Shown in pieces: positions 43,989 through 54,306 of a stretch of 64,000 bases of DNA. The stretch lies in contig JAXFJE010000023.1 in the NCBI GenBank assembly GCA_034168985.1, forward strand, positions 19,182 through 83,181. Direction: 5' to 3'. Under the pieces are notes generated by a model. It was not told the DNA's origin, searched no databases, and was given only the letters and a program-made list of their open reading frames with translations. Within the stretch, counting starts at the first letter, position 1; every line of letters starts with the position of its first letter. The DNA is from JALEVB01 sp022768265. GTDB taxonomy: Bacteria; Bacillota_I; Bacilli_A; Erysipelotrichales; Erysipelotrichaceae. A program made the position numbers and the translations under genes.

Positions 43989-45368
43989 CTAAAATATTGC
44001 ATAAATAAAATCACTCGCATCATATCCAGGACCATATACACCAAAAATCATCGTTACAAAAATCATGATAATATATACAGACCAGCGAATGATGAAATTA
44101 CGTTTTGCTAGCCATTCGATCATATTGGTTTTATTTCGCATGATATCCGTTATGATCGTAATCATAATTATCACCCATAACCAATATAGTTCTTTAATGG
44201 TCAAACCTAAAACCTCATGATCGATCTGCCAACCACTGATATCCATCATTCCTTTGATGATCGTAAATGCTTCGCTCATTGAGCCACTTCTAAAAAAGAC
44301 CCACAATAAAGAAACGATCATAAAGTTTATCAAGATTCCAAAAATGCGACCTATACCAGCTATCATAACTGGCCATTTTATCTCTTTAAAACTGGCTTTG
44401 ATCATATTTTCAATGATATTAACGATACCATGACCTATTCCCCAAATCACAAAAACCAAGGTCGATCCATGCCAAATACCACTAATGATGAAGACAATCA
44501 TTATATTAACGTATTTACGCATAGTTCCTTTACGATTTCCGCCTAAAGGAATATAAATATAATCTTTCAACCATGAACTTAATGAAATATGCCAACGATC
44601 CCAAAACTGCATGATTGAGGAAGCTAAGTATGGCGTCTTAAAGTTACGATCGATCTTAAACCCTAACATATTGCTGATCCCAATGGCTATATTACTGTAA
44701 CCATCAAAATCTAAATAAATATAAAAGGCATATAAAACCACAGCAAAGATCAAGCTAGCTCCTTTTGCTTCACTTGCAAATGCATTATTACATACCATTC
44801 CTAGATAATCAGCAAAAACCATTTTTTGAAACATCCCAAATCCACATAGAACGGCCCCATTTTTTGCTGTAGTATAATCAAAGCGATATGGAGCGTTAAG
44901 CTGTTCAACAAAACTTTTTGCACGGTTGATCGGTCCAGCGGTTATTACTGGGAAAAAACTGACATATACTGCATAATCAACCAAGCTGATTCGTTTGATT
45001 TTCTTTTTATATAGATCATATAGATAACTAATGATCTTAAAAGTATAAAATGATAAACCTAGTGGCATGAAGATATTGGTAAAACCGAATAATCCACAAT
45101 ATTTAAAAAACGCTAACCCCAAGATCATCGGAATCAAGGAAATGATCAACATTTCTTTAGTACGATTTTTTCGTATCAAAAACGCCATCGTATAACTGTA
45201 TATGATCATCATTAACAACCATATCAAATGAATTAGTTTGCCATAGGATAAGACAAAAAAGACATTCGCGATTAAAATAATAAGTTTCCGTAACTTATTA
45301 TTAGCGAATGCCGACAAAATAAACACGATACCAACAAAAAGAATAAACTGCCAAGATAAAACGCTCAT
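43989..45368 (-). CDS. MBOAT O-acyltransferase (DltB/AlgI-like)
   Basis: 459 residues, about 11 membrane helices. The core has IPLGGNRKG and SGIWHGSTLVFVIWGIGHG, containing the conserved His of MBOAT enzymes. It would pass an acyl group through the membrane to a surface sugar or teichoic acid, together with an SGNH partner. It is a paralogue of the enzyme at 47266-48636. Confidence 0.9.
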   Translation of the reverse strand: MSVLSWQFILFVGIVFILSAFANNKLRKLIILIANVFFVLSYGKLIHLIWLLMMIIYSYTMAFLIRKNRTKEMLIISLIPMILGLAFFKYCGLFGFTNIFMPLGLSFYTFKIISYLYDLYKKKIKRISLVDYAVYVSFFPVITAGPINRAKSFVEQLNAPYRFDYTTAKNGAVLCGFGMFQKMVFADYLGMVCNNAFASEAKGASLIFAVVLYAFYIYLDFDGYSNIAIGISNMLGFKIDRNFKTPYLASSIMQFWDRWHISLSSWLKDYIYIPLGGNRKGTMRKYVNIMIVFIISGIWHGSTLVFVIWGIGHGIVNIIENMIKASFKEIKWPVMIAGIGRIFGILINFMIVSLLWVFFRSGSMSEAFTIIKGMMDISGWQIDHEVLGLTIKELYWLWVIIMITIITDIMRNKTNMIEWLAKRNFIIRWSVYIIMIFVTMIFGVYGPGYDASDFIYAIF

Positions 45369-45377
45369 TTAAAAACC

Positions 45378-45932
45378 TCACCACTTTTTAAGGTCATTAC
45401 CTTTGACGATAAAAGCTTTTTTAGCAAGTTTTGCTAATGGATCATCAGAATAAGAATCTGAGTAAAAATTATCAATCACACCTTGGGGAAAACTTGCATA
45501 AAAACGCTTGACCTTTTCTGGCCCCCAACAGTTTTCTCCATCATATTTACCTGTATGTGGATCAACATTTGAAGCCATACAATTCTTGATACCTATTTTA
45601 TCACAAAAACGTTTAACGATAAATAAGGGCGAAGCAGAAATTACCACATCATCACTTCTTTGTTGTGCATAATACCAAGGCTTGATATTATGCAGATGTT
45701 TTTCTACGTATTCATCAACAAAATCATCCATATCCGGGATATATCGGAAATAGCTATACAGAGTCTTTTTAAAGGTCATCTTATCAACTAGATGCAAAAC
45801 AAAAAGCAAGCCAGTAATACCTATTTTTGGTAAACACAACAGGGTTTTAGGACGATGACAAAAAGAATATTTAACAAAATCTGCCGTACTATCACCATCA
45901 TAGATAGTATCATCAAAATCATATACATTCAT
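45378..45932 (-). CDS. HAD-family (SerB-like) phosphatase
   Basis: 184 residues. The catalytic motif DFDDT is at residues 5-9, motif II is the S of VISAS and a late DSYSDDPLA is motif III. This is the HAD-IB group of small-molecule phosphatases. It lies between the two O-acylation pairs with gaps under ten bases, so may supply or remove a phosphorylated precursor. Substrate is unknown. Confidence 0.8.
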   Translation of the reverse strand: MNVYDFDDTIYDGDSTADFVKYSFCHRPKTLLCLPKIGITGLLFVLHLVDKMTFKKTLYSYFRYIPDMDDFVDEYVEKHLHNIKPWYYAQQRSDDVVISASPLFIVKRFCDKIGIKNCMASNVDPHTGKYDGENCWGPEKVKRFYASFPQGVIDNFYSDSYSDDPLAKLAKKAFIVKGNDLKKW

Positions 45933-45936
45933 AAGT

Positions 45937-47256
45937 TTACTCCATCTTCAAATTAGCTATATTAACGATATCAACGATTTTACCGCTCATATCATCCACC
46001 ACGATCATCAAAAATTCATCATTAGGGCCATAAACATTTTCCCCATTATACCAAACACTATTATCCTCTTTTATTTCTACGCTATTTTCTTGATAAGCTA
46101 CATAACGATCAGGATAAATAGTGCCTTTTTTATATACCAAATGCCGATGATCCTCGCTAAACCAATGATCACGATCACTGATCAAAACCGTTACATCAAA
46201 ATAGTCAATATATTCTTTTAAACGATAATAGTGCTTATTGGTCTTAAAGATCATCTGTAAAGTACCAAAATATAGTTCATCATAGGCTTGCTCATAATTA
46301 TGGCTTGGTTCTAATTGATAATTATTTGTAATAAACTGAGCTAAGTAAGCAGTAATTTTATAAGACCCCGGTACCGTAGCATGCCATAGATCGCCATCTA
46401 GTTCATATTGATAATTTAGCTCATCGCTTAAATAATTAAAATCAATGTAATTGATGGCATTTTGCTCGCAATAATCCCAAATATAACGATAAATATTCGC
46501 ATCTTCTTGACTTATATAATATGGCGTTTTGATGACCAATAAAGGTATTTCTTCACTTTGACACAATGCAACGATCTTTAAAAAAGCTTGTAATCTTCTT
46601 TCAGGTGGTTCAACACTGCTATCAGCCACAAATGCTTCGCGATCCCAAATGATATCAGAATATGGCAAAACGGGGGTATAGCCAAAATAATCATTTTTTT
46701 GATGTTCAAAGATATCTTGGGCATTAGCAAAATCTAAGTACGGCAGCCGATTAGCGTAAAGACTAACATCAAAAAAGTTTTCCATCACTGTATGATCAAA
46801 CATATTTTTATAGGCCTCTAGCTTATTGGTGCTCGCCTTTAGATCTTGGATGCTTGTACGATAAGCTCCTGGGACCTGACATGCAGTCGCCTCATGGCTA
46901 AGAGCAAAGATATCTAACACCACTAATTGCGGATCTTGAGTTTTTAAAGCCTCTACTAAATAGTGATAGGTAACTTCCATTGGTTGGCATTGTCCAGCAA
47001 AATCATAAGATGATAAACCGGTATAATAGGCGAATACTCCCGGGTTTAAAGCACTGTATAAATGGCTAGTACCAATTCCTAATACATCGATGCTATTATC
47101 TTTTAAAGCATAAAATCCATCTACTTTTTCTTTGGTATTATCAGCTTCCGGATAGCTTTGTGGCCGAGTAAGTTTCGACGCAAAAAGTGCTACGCATATT
47201 GCGAAGCCTACAAGAATAGATATTTTAAATCCTGCTTTAAGTATCGTCTTGATCAT
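45937..47256 (-). CDS. SGNH-fold (DltD-like) O-acylation partner protein
   Basis: 439 residues. N-terminal anchor helix (about 8-27), then GTSH (residues 62-65) and DGDLWH as the SGNH catalytic elements. It follows its MBOAT partner by ten bases. Paralogue of the protein at 39406-40821, but diverged, suggesting a different acyl acceptor. Confidence 0.75.
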   Translation of the reverse strand: MIKTILKAGFKISILVGFAICVALFASKLTRPQSYPEADNTKEKVDGFYALKDNSIDVLGIGTSHLYSALNPGVFAYYTGLSSYDFAGQCQPMEVTYHYLVEALKTQDPQLVVLDIFALSHEATACQVPGAYRTSIQDLKASTNKLEAYKNMFDHTVMENFFDVSLYANRLPYLDFANAQDIFEHQKNDYFGYTPVLPYSDIIWDREAFVADSSVEPPERRLQAFLKIVALCQSEEIPLLVIKTPYYISQEDANIYRYIWDYCEQNAINYIDFNYLSDELNYQYELDGDLWHATVPGSYKITAYLAQFITNNYQLEPSHNYEQAYDELYFGTLQMIFKTNKHYYRLKEYIDYFDVTVLISDRDHWFSEDHRHLVYKKGTIYPDRYVAYQENSVEIKEDNSVWYNGENVYGPNDEFLMIVVDDMSGKIVDIVNIANLKME

Positions 47257-47265
47257 AAACGCTCC

Positions 47266-48636
47266 CTAAAAATTACTATAAATAAAATCACTGACATATC
47301 CACCATCATATGGAAATAACATCACAAATACAAATACTATGCCTAAATATACCGCCCAACGCACGATAAATGGCATACGATTAAAATCGTCTATTCCATT
47401 TGTAAAATATCTAAATAGATCACTAACAAAGACAAAGGCTAACAACAACCACAACATGATCCAATCAAAATAACTGATCCCAATATTGCTTAAAACCAGT
47501 TCCCAGCCTTCAAAAACAAATAAGTGCTGCAAATAATCGACTGCAATATTAAAATCCAACCTAAAAAACAACCAAGCAACATTAACAAAACCAAAGGTAA
47601 CTACTATGGCCAACAGTTTATATAGCAACTTAATAAATTTATTATCAATATTTAGCTTATTGGTAATTCTTGTGTGATAAATATTGGCACCTATTTGACC
47701 AATCCCATGCAAAAAGCCCCACATGATAAAATTGGCGGTATTACCATGCCATATGCCACTTACTAAACTAACGATCATGATATTAAGATATTTACGATAA
47801 CTACCTTTACGATTTCCTCCCAAAGGAATATATAAATAATCTTTCAGCCATGAGCTAAGCGAAATATGCCATCTACGCCAAAAATCACTTAGATTATGAG
47901 CCAGATAAGGTACATTAAAGTTACGACAAGTATCAATTCCCAACATCTTGGCCAAACCGATGGCGATATTGCTATAACTATCAAAATCTGTATATAATTG
48001 CATGCCATAAGCCAAGATTCCTACCAGCATATAAACGCCATACAACTCATCCGCTCTAGCAAAGATATTATTTGCGACCTCGCTTAAACGCGCGGAAATG
48101 ATCATTTTTTCAAACAATCCCATTCCAAAGATCACAAAACCACTTTTTAATTGTTCATAAGATAATTGACGATTTAAAGCATTGAGCTGAGCTATGAAGC
48201 GATTGCAACGTTCAATCGGCCCTGAGGTTATCTGGGCAAAAAAGAAGACATAATTATAGTAGTCAAAAAAATTACAAACTGGTTCATATTTTTCATTCTT
48301 AACATCAAATAGATATCCTACGATCTTAAAAGTAAAAAAGGATATCCCAACAGGAACGATAATGTTAAAGGTCTGACTAAAATATTTGGTCACGACCAAA
48401 CCAAACAAGCAAATCAAGATTGTTGTGCAAAGCAGGTTGATTCTTTTATTTTTAGCCGCTAAATAACTTACGATCGTAATCAATAACAAATAAATAAAGC
48501 CATGAACCCCAAAAGAAAGATAAAAAAAGCTATTAGCAATCACCAATAACACTTTTCGCATTGTCTTTTGACTAAAATAATATATAGTGGCCAATATAAA
48601 AAAGCTAACTAAAAAAGAAAGTGAGCTAAATACCAT
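47266..48636 (-). CDS. MBOAT O-acyltransferase (DltB/AlgI-like)
   Basis: 456 residues, about 11 membrane helices, with IPLGGNRKG and SGIWHGNTANFIMWGFLHG around the conserved His. First gene of the eight-gene operon that ends at 39406. A TGA-TATAAT extended -10 lies at 48668-48660 on the minus strand. Confidence 0.9.
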   Translation of the reverse strand: MVFSSLSFLVSFFILATIYYFSQKTMRKVLLVIANSFFYLSFGVHGFIYLLLITIVSYLAAKNKRINLLCTTILICLFGLVVTKYFSQTFNIIVPVGISFFTFKIVGYLFDVKNEKYEPVCNFFDYYNYVFFFAQITSGPIERCNRFIAQLNALNRQLSYEQLKSGFVIFGMGLFEKMIISARLSEVANNIFARADELYGVYMLVGILAYGMQLYTDFDSYSNIAIGLAKMLGIDTCRNFNVPYLAHNLSDFWRRWHISLSSWLKDYLYIPLGGNRKGSYRKYLNIMIVSLVSGIWHGNTANFIMWGFLHGIGQIGANIYHTRITNKLNIDNKFIKLLYKLLAIVVTFGFVNVAWLFFRLDFNIAVDYLQHLFVFEGWELVLSNIGISYFDWIMLWLLLAFVFVSDLFRYFTNGIDDFNRMPFIVRWAVYLGIVFVFVMLFPYDGGYVSDFIYSNF

Positions 48637-48659
48637 AATTTAAGATCCCTCTTTAAAAA

Positions 48660-48692
48660 ATTATATCATATATTATTTTTGCTCAGTATAAT
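48660..48692. promoter_or_regulatory. Divergent promoter region
   Basis: Minus strand: TGA then TATAAT (48665-48660) for the MBOAT operon. Plus strand: TATAAT (48687-48692) for the GT-C-like gene. Both lack clear -35 boxes. Confidence 0.5.
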
Positions 48693-48741
48693 TTATTTTT
48701 ATTATATGATAGAATTAAGCTACAAAGGAATACACATTACA

Positions 48742-50328
48742 ATGAACAAATTATTAAGTAAATTAGGAAAGATTGCGTATTATAGCGCATTTAGCTTAAT
48801 TATTTTGTTATTAAGCTATTTAACATATTCGTCATTCACCCAAACAGCTATGATGGATTATAATATGTCAGAATACACTTATTTCGTCCAAGATAATATT
48901 TTTATCAATATCATTTTCACTTTTATTTTTAGCTTAATATTATATTTAATTGCTAAAGTTTTATCTCACTTCAAATTGAGATACATTTACTTTTCTTTCA
49001 TGTTGATCATAACAATTTATATGACCTATCTAATCAGCAATATCAATCTACATCCTAGCTGGGATGCCTTATTTGTAAATAATGCAGCATGTGACTTGCA
49101 AAATGGCATCTATGATGCCTTCCTACCGGGAAATTATTTAGCTACCTATCCATTTTTAATTCCCACAGTACTATATTATTATCTATTAAATTTAATTTTT
49201 GGCACAAACTACATTGCCTTTCAGTTATGTAATCTGTTGTTACTATTAGTGATGTATAGTTACCTAGTAAAAACATCCTTATTATTAAAAAATAAAACCA
49301 CGGCAATCATAGGATTATTGTTGATAGTTTGCTTTATCCCTTTACAGATGTATGTAATCTTCTTATATTCCAATATTCCCTCTGCTTGTTTCATGGCAAT
49401 TAGCGTTTATTATTTGACCAAATATTTACTTTATAAAACCCATTCTTACTTAATTTGGGGATTTATAGCCTTGACCATGGCTATCCTTTTCAAAGGAACA
49501 TCATATGTCATTTTGATTGCTTTCGTTATTTGCTTTTTGCTATCTCAAATTTATGCCTTTAAATTAAAAAGCATTATTATTTCCAGCCTATGCATACTAA
49601 TCCTACTGGCTACACCTAGCATGGTCAACTATTCTATTGAAAGCATGCATAAAGAAATAGATCTTTCAAATAAGCTCTACGCAAAAATCGCTTTGGTCAT
49701 GGGAAGTAGCTGGGGCGGCAGATGCGCTGGCTGGTACACAGGATACGGTCAAGTTCTTCAAGACAAATATGGTAATGACTTAGCTGCAAAAAAACTTGAG
49801 GCTAACCGCCAATTAGCCGAAAACTATTACAATCTATGGTCTAGCCATGAATTTTGGACATTTTATGATATAAAAAGCCGATCAATGTGGACCAATCCAG
49901 AATTTCAAGGTTTTTGGACCATTACCGCAAATAAAGAACAAAATCGAGGACAAGGAGAAAAAGATAAGCAATCTTTCCTTTTCATTCATTATGAACGTGA
50001 AAACGATTGGTACAGTAAAATAACCCAATCATTCTTCTATGGTTTCATTCACGATTTCCTTGCTTTCATGCTAAATATCTTACAAAATATCATTTATTTA
50101 TTTACACTATTATATATGATCTATCATTATAAAAGACCTAATTATGCCACATTATTCATTAGCTTGATTCTTTTGGGAGGCTTTTTATTCTTAGCACTTT
50201 GGGAAGGAAAAGCTCAGTATGCAATATTGTATTACATCCAGATCTTTCCTTTAGCAGCCGTTGGCATTTACAATACTTTTGATTATTTTGAAAAAAGATT
50301 CTTAGCTAAAAACCAAAAAGAGGCCTAA
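48742..50328 (+). CDS. GT39-like polytopic glycosyltransferase (GT-C)
   Basis: 528 residues, 11-13 membrane helices. The first extracytoplasmic loop has HPSWDALFVNNAA, where a GT-C protein carries its catalytic acid, and the spacing fits PMT/GT39-like enzymes that use polyprenyl-phosphate sugars outside the membrane. I chose ATG 48742, with AAAGGAA upstream; the frame opening at 48679 would run over the TATAAT. The stop lies in the loop of a terminator. Donor and acceptor are unknown. Confidence 0.6.
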   Translation: MNKLLSKLGKIAYYSAFSLIILLLSYLTYSSFTQTAMMDYNMSEYTYFVQDNIFINIIFTFIFSLILYLIAKVLSHFKLRYIYFSFMLIITIYMTYLISNINLHPSWDALFVNNAACDLQNGIYDAFLPGNYLATYPFLIPTVLYYYLLNLIFGTNYIAFQLCNLLLLLVMYSYLVKTSLLLKNKTTAIIGLLLIVCFIPLQMYVIFLYSNIPSACFMAISVYYLTKYLLYKTHSYLIWGFIALTMAILFKGTSYVILIAFVICFLLSQIYAFKLKSIIISSLCILILLATPSMVNYSIESMHKEIDLSNKLYAKIALVMGSSWGGRCAGWYTGYGQVLQDKYGNDLAAKKLEANRQLAENYYNLWSSHEFWTFYDIKSRSMWTNPEFQGFWTITANKEQNRGQGEKDKQSFLFIHYERENDWYSKITQSFFYGFIHDFLAFMLNILQNIIYLFTLLYMIYHYKRPNYATLFISLILLGGFLFLALWEGKAQYAILYYIQIFPLAAVGIYNTFDYFEKRFLAKNQKEA

Positions 50329-50339
50329 AGCCTCTTTTT
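50315..50339. terminator. Bidirectional terminator with the stop codon in its loop
   Basis: Perfect 10-bp stem AAAAAGAGGC (50315-50324) / GCCTCTTTTT (50330-50339). The 5-nt loop contains the TAA of the plus gene; T tracts occur on both strands. Confidence 0.85.
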
Positions 50340-50350
50340 AGTATTATATA

Positions 50351-52270
50351 TTATTTTAAAATTGCTAGTTCTTCCACTAAGACCGGAACAAACTTGCTTG
50401 GGATGACATGTCCTGTATCAAACAAGTACAACTTAGTACTATATCCTTTTTCAGTAAGCTGATGATAAAATGCTTCATCATATGTATAAGAGATTAATTC
50501 ATCATTTTTGCCATGACATATTATAGTACTAACCCCTGCAAATCCTTCGATATTATTAATTGGATTATTGATGGTCAGATTATTTATCATTTCTTCATGT
50601 TTTGAAGCATCATCATAAGATACTCCTTGTTCAACCAAGGTATCTGTTAAATATAGCTGCTGGATATCCAAATAATTTGGGGTTGAAGCAATTGGGGCAA
50701 TAACTGTCGGCTTATGATTACCATATGCACTTAGCCAATAGCTGCTCATACCTCCCATCGAAAAACCAACAACGCCATACTTTTCAACATTCACTTTAGG
50801 ATCTTGAGCAAAATACGAAAGTAACAATTCGCAGTCATGGCCCGTTTGTACTACTATTTCATAGAAATAATGCTGCCCATCATTTCTAGCCCCATGGCTA
50901 GCTGCATCAAACGCAACTGCATGATAACCATTTTTAGCTAATACGCTCAACAGGTAACCGTATGATTCCTTATATCCATTAAGTCCATGCAGCAAAAATA
51001 CTAAAGGCTTTTTTTCGCCGTCATCTTTAAAAGCTTCTATAACAGGAATGCCATTGATATGCTTGGTTTGAAAGGTTAGATCAGGATTGTTAATGATAAA
51101 ATCATTTAGTTCAGCACTATTATCCTTATCTTCAACCGTAAAAGTCATATTATTCGCTTCTTCTTTCAATGTTATATATGCGATATCATTATTTGTACTT
51201 TGTTCGTTATTCCCCTTAACCAACACCCCGTACGTTTTAACGCCAACCAAAAGCAGTGCAAAAACGATTACCATGTTTACTAGCTGTTTGATCCTGACAT
51301 TTTTCATTATCCATGCCATTGCTTCGTGAACATACAAAGCTAAATAATATGTTGCAAAAATAACCAAAACGTTTAACACTATGCCATAGGCAGAATAAAG
51401 GGGATTAATCGTTAAGATATTAGTGAAAAACTTTATCATTAAATCATGTAACAAATAAAACTCCAAAGTTACGATACCTATTTTCTTAAAGCAAGATGTA
51501 ATTACTGGAATTTTAAGTTCGTCTAGCTTTTTAAATATTACAGCTAAAAACAAACAAAAGGGCCAAGCAGCAAATAACATCGGAAACCAATATAAACCAT
51601 AGTTCCATAAAATGGTTTCGTTTGTATAAACAAATGCCCATCTTAATAACCCAAAACCTACAATAAACAGTAACGATTGTATTACCCACGCTTTTTTACT
51701 GATTTCTTTTTGGTGATAAGCTAGCTTTCCTGCATAGAAACCTAAAAAGAAAACCGGTACGCGCGCAAAAAAGACAATATATGGACCGCTGAAGAAAAAG
51801 ATACTTACGATAAAACTAACTACAATGGCGATGATAGTATAAAGTTTCGATCTTTTATCAAAATTTCTTAAGTAAAATGGAGCAATAAAATACAGAGGCA
51901 CTATAGCTGAAATATACCAAGTGCTCCTATCACCAGTAATCCAAAACAAAGAGGTAGTGATCATCATTATTCCTTGATCAAAGCTATAGTCATTATAGTA
52001 CCAACGCAGTAATGCCAAAGGAATAAAAATAGGAAATATACGCATGAAGCGCTTTTTCCAAAAACTAATGTTATTATTATCATTTTGATATGAATAATAC
52101 AAACCAAAAGCAGATAAAAACAAAAAGATATCTACGCCGCCTTGACCAGTCAGCTTAATCCAATTTATAGGTTCAATTGGAAACCACATAGATGCATGAA
52201 GCAATGCAATCCACATGGTTGCCACTCCCATGATATGTCCACGATATTTGCTTATAACAGAATAGTTCAT
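50351..52270 (-). CDS. Acyltransferase family 3 fused to an alpha/beta hydrolase
   Basis: 639 residues. Residues 1 to about 345 form an acyltransferase-3 domain with about ten helices (LLHASMWF, GGVDIFLFLSAFGL). After a linker, residues about 400-639 form an alpha/beta hydrolase: oxyanion HGLNG, nucleophile in GFSMGG (Ser504), Asp590 in HGKNDEL and His621 in TGH. So an acyl-adding and a probable acyl-removing or transferring domain are joined. GGTGG precedes the ATG. It is likely to modify the surface polymer; the hydrolase should be outside the membrane. Confidence 0.85.
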   Translation of the reverse strand: MNYSVISKYRGHIMGVATMWIALLHASMWFPIEPINWIKLTGQGGVDIFLFLSAFGLYYSYQNDNNNISFWKKRFMRIFPIFIPLALLRWYYNDYSFDQGIMMITTSLFWITGDRSTWYISAIVPLYFIAPFYLRNFDKRSKLYTIIAIVVSFIVSIFFFSGPYIVFFARVPVFFLGFYAGKLAYHQKEISKKAWVIQSLLFIVGFGLLRWAFVYTNETILWNYGLYWFPMLFAAWPFCLFLAVIFKKLDELKIPVITSCFKKIGIVTLEFYLLHDLMIKFFTNILTINPLYSAYGIVLNVLVIFATYYLALYVHEAMAWIMKNVRIKQLVNMVIVFALLLVGVKTYGVLVKGNNEQSTNNDIAYITLKEEANNMTFTVEDKDNSAELNDFIINNPDLTFQTKHINGIPVIEAFKDDGEKKPLVFLLHGLNGYKESYGYLLSVLAKNGYHAVAFDAASHGARNDGQHYFYEIVVQTGHDCELLLSYFAQDPKVNVEKYGVVGFSMGGMSSYWLSAYGNHKPTVIAPIASTPNYLDIQQLYLTDTLVEQGVSYDDASKHEEMINNLTINNPINNIEGFAGVSTIICHGKNDELISYTYDEAFYHQLTEKGYSTKLYLFDTGHVIPSKFVPVLVEELAILK

Positions 52271-52288
52271 TTATTATCCACCATTTCT

Positions 52289-53812
52289 TTAATTTTCTTT
52301 ATAATAAAAATGCAATTCAATTTCAGGATTTAAATCGAAATATTTATAAAAAGCCTCGTGATGAAAAACATCGCCATCTTCGACGTCCCCAGAATGTATC
52401 GTCATCTTAGGCATTTTAACCAAATAAGCATTTGTATCTTCCCAATGATCTTGATAATACTTAATTTGCTCCATTCGTTCGTTATTAGTATCCCTTACCA
52501 ATTTATATTTATAGATATATTGCTTTGCAAATAACAAACTACCTACAGTCAAGATAATCGCTATGACATATTTTAGCTTATCGTATGTAAAATTAATATC
52601 ATCAAAGATCTTCAATGTGATGACAAACATAAAATATATCGTATATATGCTACTGCGTGAATCAAATATTGGCGATAACATCATCGCAATATTTGCACTT
52701 CCTCCAACCAAGAAAATAAACAAGACTTCCCATTTTTCTTCATCACGATAAAAATTACAGATAAGATAAATTATCGCTCCAATCAAAACCATATATATTA
52801 CTGATGTTATCAATAATGTATATGGATAGTTAAGATCATAGAAATTATAAAGCAAGAACCAGTTTAAATGGCTATTGATATTAGCACTTATACTTTGTCC
52901 AAAAGCCAATAGAAAAATAAATAGAAGCACATAAACATGCCATCTAGCTCTTGTATATCGATGAATATTAGTAATGGTAAAGCCCATCAAACACAAGCTT
53001 AGCACACAAACCAGATATTTGTTATCTAAGAAAGTAAACCTAATAAAATTAGCCCAATTGCTAGCTATTTTCTCGAAAAAATTCAATTCTACCCACATGG
53101 CATGAGAACTTTCCAATCGATAAACAGCCCCTGGTGATAATCTAATGATCAAGACCCCGATAATTGAAAGCAATAAAAATAATGAAAAATATTTTATATT
53201 CCTTTTATTATCATAGAAACTATATATGATCAATAAGATATTTGCACCTACTAAGGCAGCAGCTACATTTTCCATAAATAGTGGTGTAGCGATATTTAAT
53301 AGTGCCGCAATCAAAATTATCCACCACGAATGCTTATTTTCAAATGTAATTTTTTTCGCGATGATAATATAAAACAAAAATAACAATAAAGGAATCACAT
53401 AGGTAGTCCCCATGATCCAACTATATGTCTGCATTCGCACATAATCATTAACGCTTAAAATCAAAAATAAGCCTAAAAGTGTAGCAGTGATCTGATTTCT
53501 TTTGATATTTGCTACTTTGATAATTAATGCAAAAATGCCCATAAACAATAGTGGATTAATAATATTCCAAAGCCATTTATGCGGAGTGATCGCATAGCCC
53601 CACAATTCACTTAAGAAACGCCCAGACCACGCAAAATATTGCTTAATTGCCGCTTGGATAGGTGTATTATAGCGTGCTACTACTGCATACCACCAATCGT
53701 CCCCTGCTAGTGGGCTCCAATAAGAAATAACCAAAAACAATAATCCCAACAATGCTATGATTAGATATGAAATGAATTTTTTATTCTGCTTATTTAACAC
53801 CTTGCTCACCAA
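52289..53812 (-). CDS. DUF6056-like GT-C membrane protein
   Basis: 507 residues, 11-12 membrane helices. The first loop has SPLAGDDWWYAV and then AWSGRF, the pattern of DUF6056 proteins and of GT-C enzymes with an acidic pair in the first loop. It probably transfers a lipid-linked sugar. The start is uncertain: TTG 53812, GTG 53809 or GTG 53800, all overlapping the GtrA gene. A paralogue is at 55262-57010. Confidence 0.65.
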   Translation of the reverse strand: MVSKVLNKQNKKFISYLIIALLGLLFLVISYWSPLAGDDWWYAVVARYNTPIQAAIKQYFAWSGRFLSELWGYAITPHKWLWNIINPLLFMGIFALIIKVANIKRNQITATLLGLFLILSVNDYVRMQTYSWIMGTTYVIPLLLFLFYIIIAKKITFENKHSWWIILIAALLNIATPLFMENVAAALVGANILLIIYSFYDNKRNIKYFSLFLLLSIIGVLIIRLSPGAVYRLESSHAMWVELNFFEKIASNWANFIRFTFLDNKYLVCVLSLCLMGFTITNIHRYTRARWHVYVLLFIFLLAFGQSISANINSHLNWFLLYNFYDLNYPYTLLITSVIYMVLIGAIIYLICNFYRDEEKWEVLFIFLVGGSANIAMMLSPIFDSRSSIYTIYFMFVITLKIFDDINFTYDKLKYVIAIILTVGSLLFAKQYIYKYKLVRDTNNERMEQIKYYQDHWEDTNAYLVKMPKMTIHSGDVEDGDVFHHEAFYKYFDLNPEIELHFYYKEN

Positions 53813-54218
53813 CCTTTTTATTTTTAGTTAATTTAACGATCAAAGATACACAAAGATAATTCAAAGGAATTGTTATAGGCAACGAAAGCAATTTAGCAAA
53901 TATTTTAGGAAAATGTAAAATATTTACTACAATTATAACAATAAGCATATTGATGATCGTTCCTGGAATATAACTAACCGGAAAACTCAGTGCACTTTTT
54001 AAAGACAATTTTTCATGATAAGTTAGTTTCATATTTAATACATAAGAAACCGCAATAGTAAGCACATCGCCATATACACTTGCTGTTCCTGGCTTACACC
54101 AGTTCAAAGCCACTAATACCATATATATCAATTGTGCCAATATTGTATTAACAGCCCCAATGATACAAAAAACTAAAAATTTTTTATCATAGAATTTATT
54201 GATTAATTTATTAATCAT
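53790..54218 (-). CDS. GtrA-family flippase-like protein
   Basis: 142 residues, four membrane helices, with LVFCIIGAVNTILAQLIY at the start and a SYVLNMKLTY segment typical of GtrA. GtrA proteins are thought to flip undecaprenyl-phosphate sugars made by GtrB. GGAGTG precedes the ATG. It overlaps a GT-C-like gene and is divergent from a GtrB-like gene, giving a complete set. Confidence 0.88.
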   Translation of the reverse strand: MINKLINKFYDKKFLVFCIIGAVNTILAQLIYMVLVALNWCKPGTASVYGDVLTIAVSYVLNMKLTYHEKLSLKSALSFPVSYIPGTIINMLIVIIVVNILHFPKIFAKLLSLPITIPLNYLCVSLIVKLTKNKKVGEQGVK

Positions 54219-54244
54219 ATATAATCACTCCATTTAACTAATTA

Positions 54245-54277
54245 ATTATAACAATTATTTTTTATTTATTGTATAAT
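54245..54277. promoter_or_regulatory. Divergent promoter region between GtrA and GtrB genes
   Basis: Minus strand: TGT then TATAAT (54250-54245). Plus strand: TATAAT (54272-54277). The 88-base gap is very AT-rich. Confidence 0.5.
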
Positions 54278-54306
54278 TATTAGGAAATTTGAAAGGATAA
54301 ACACTC

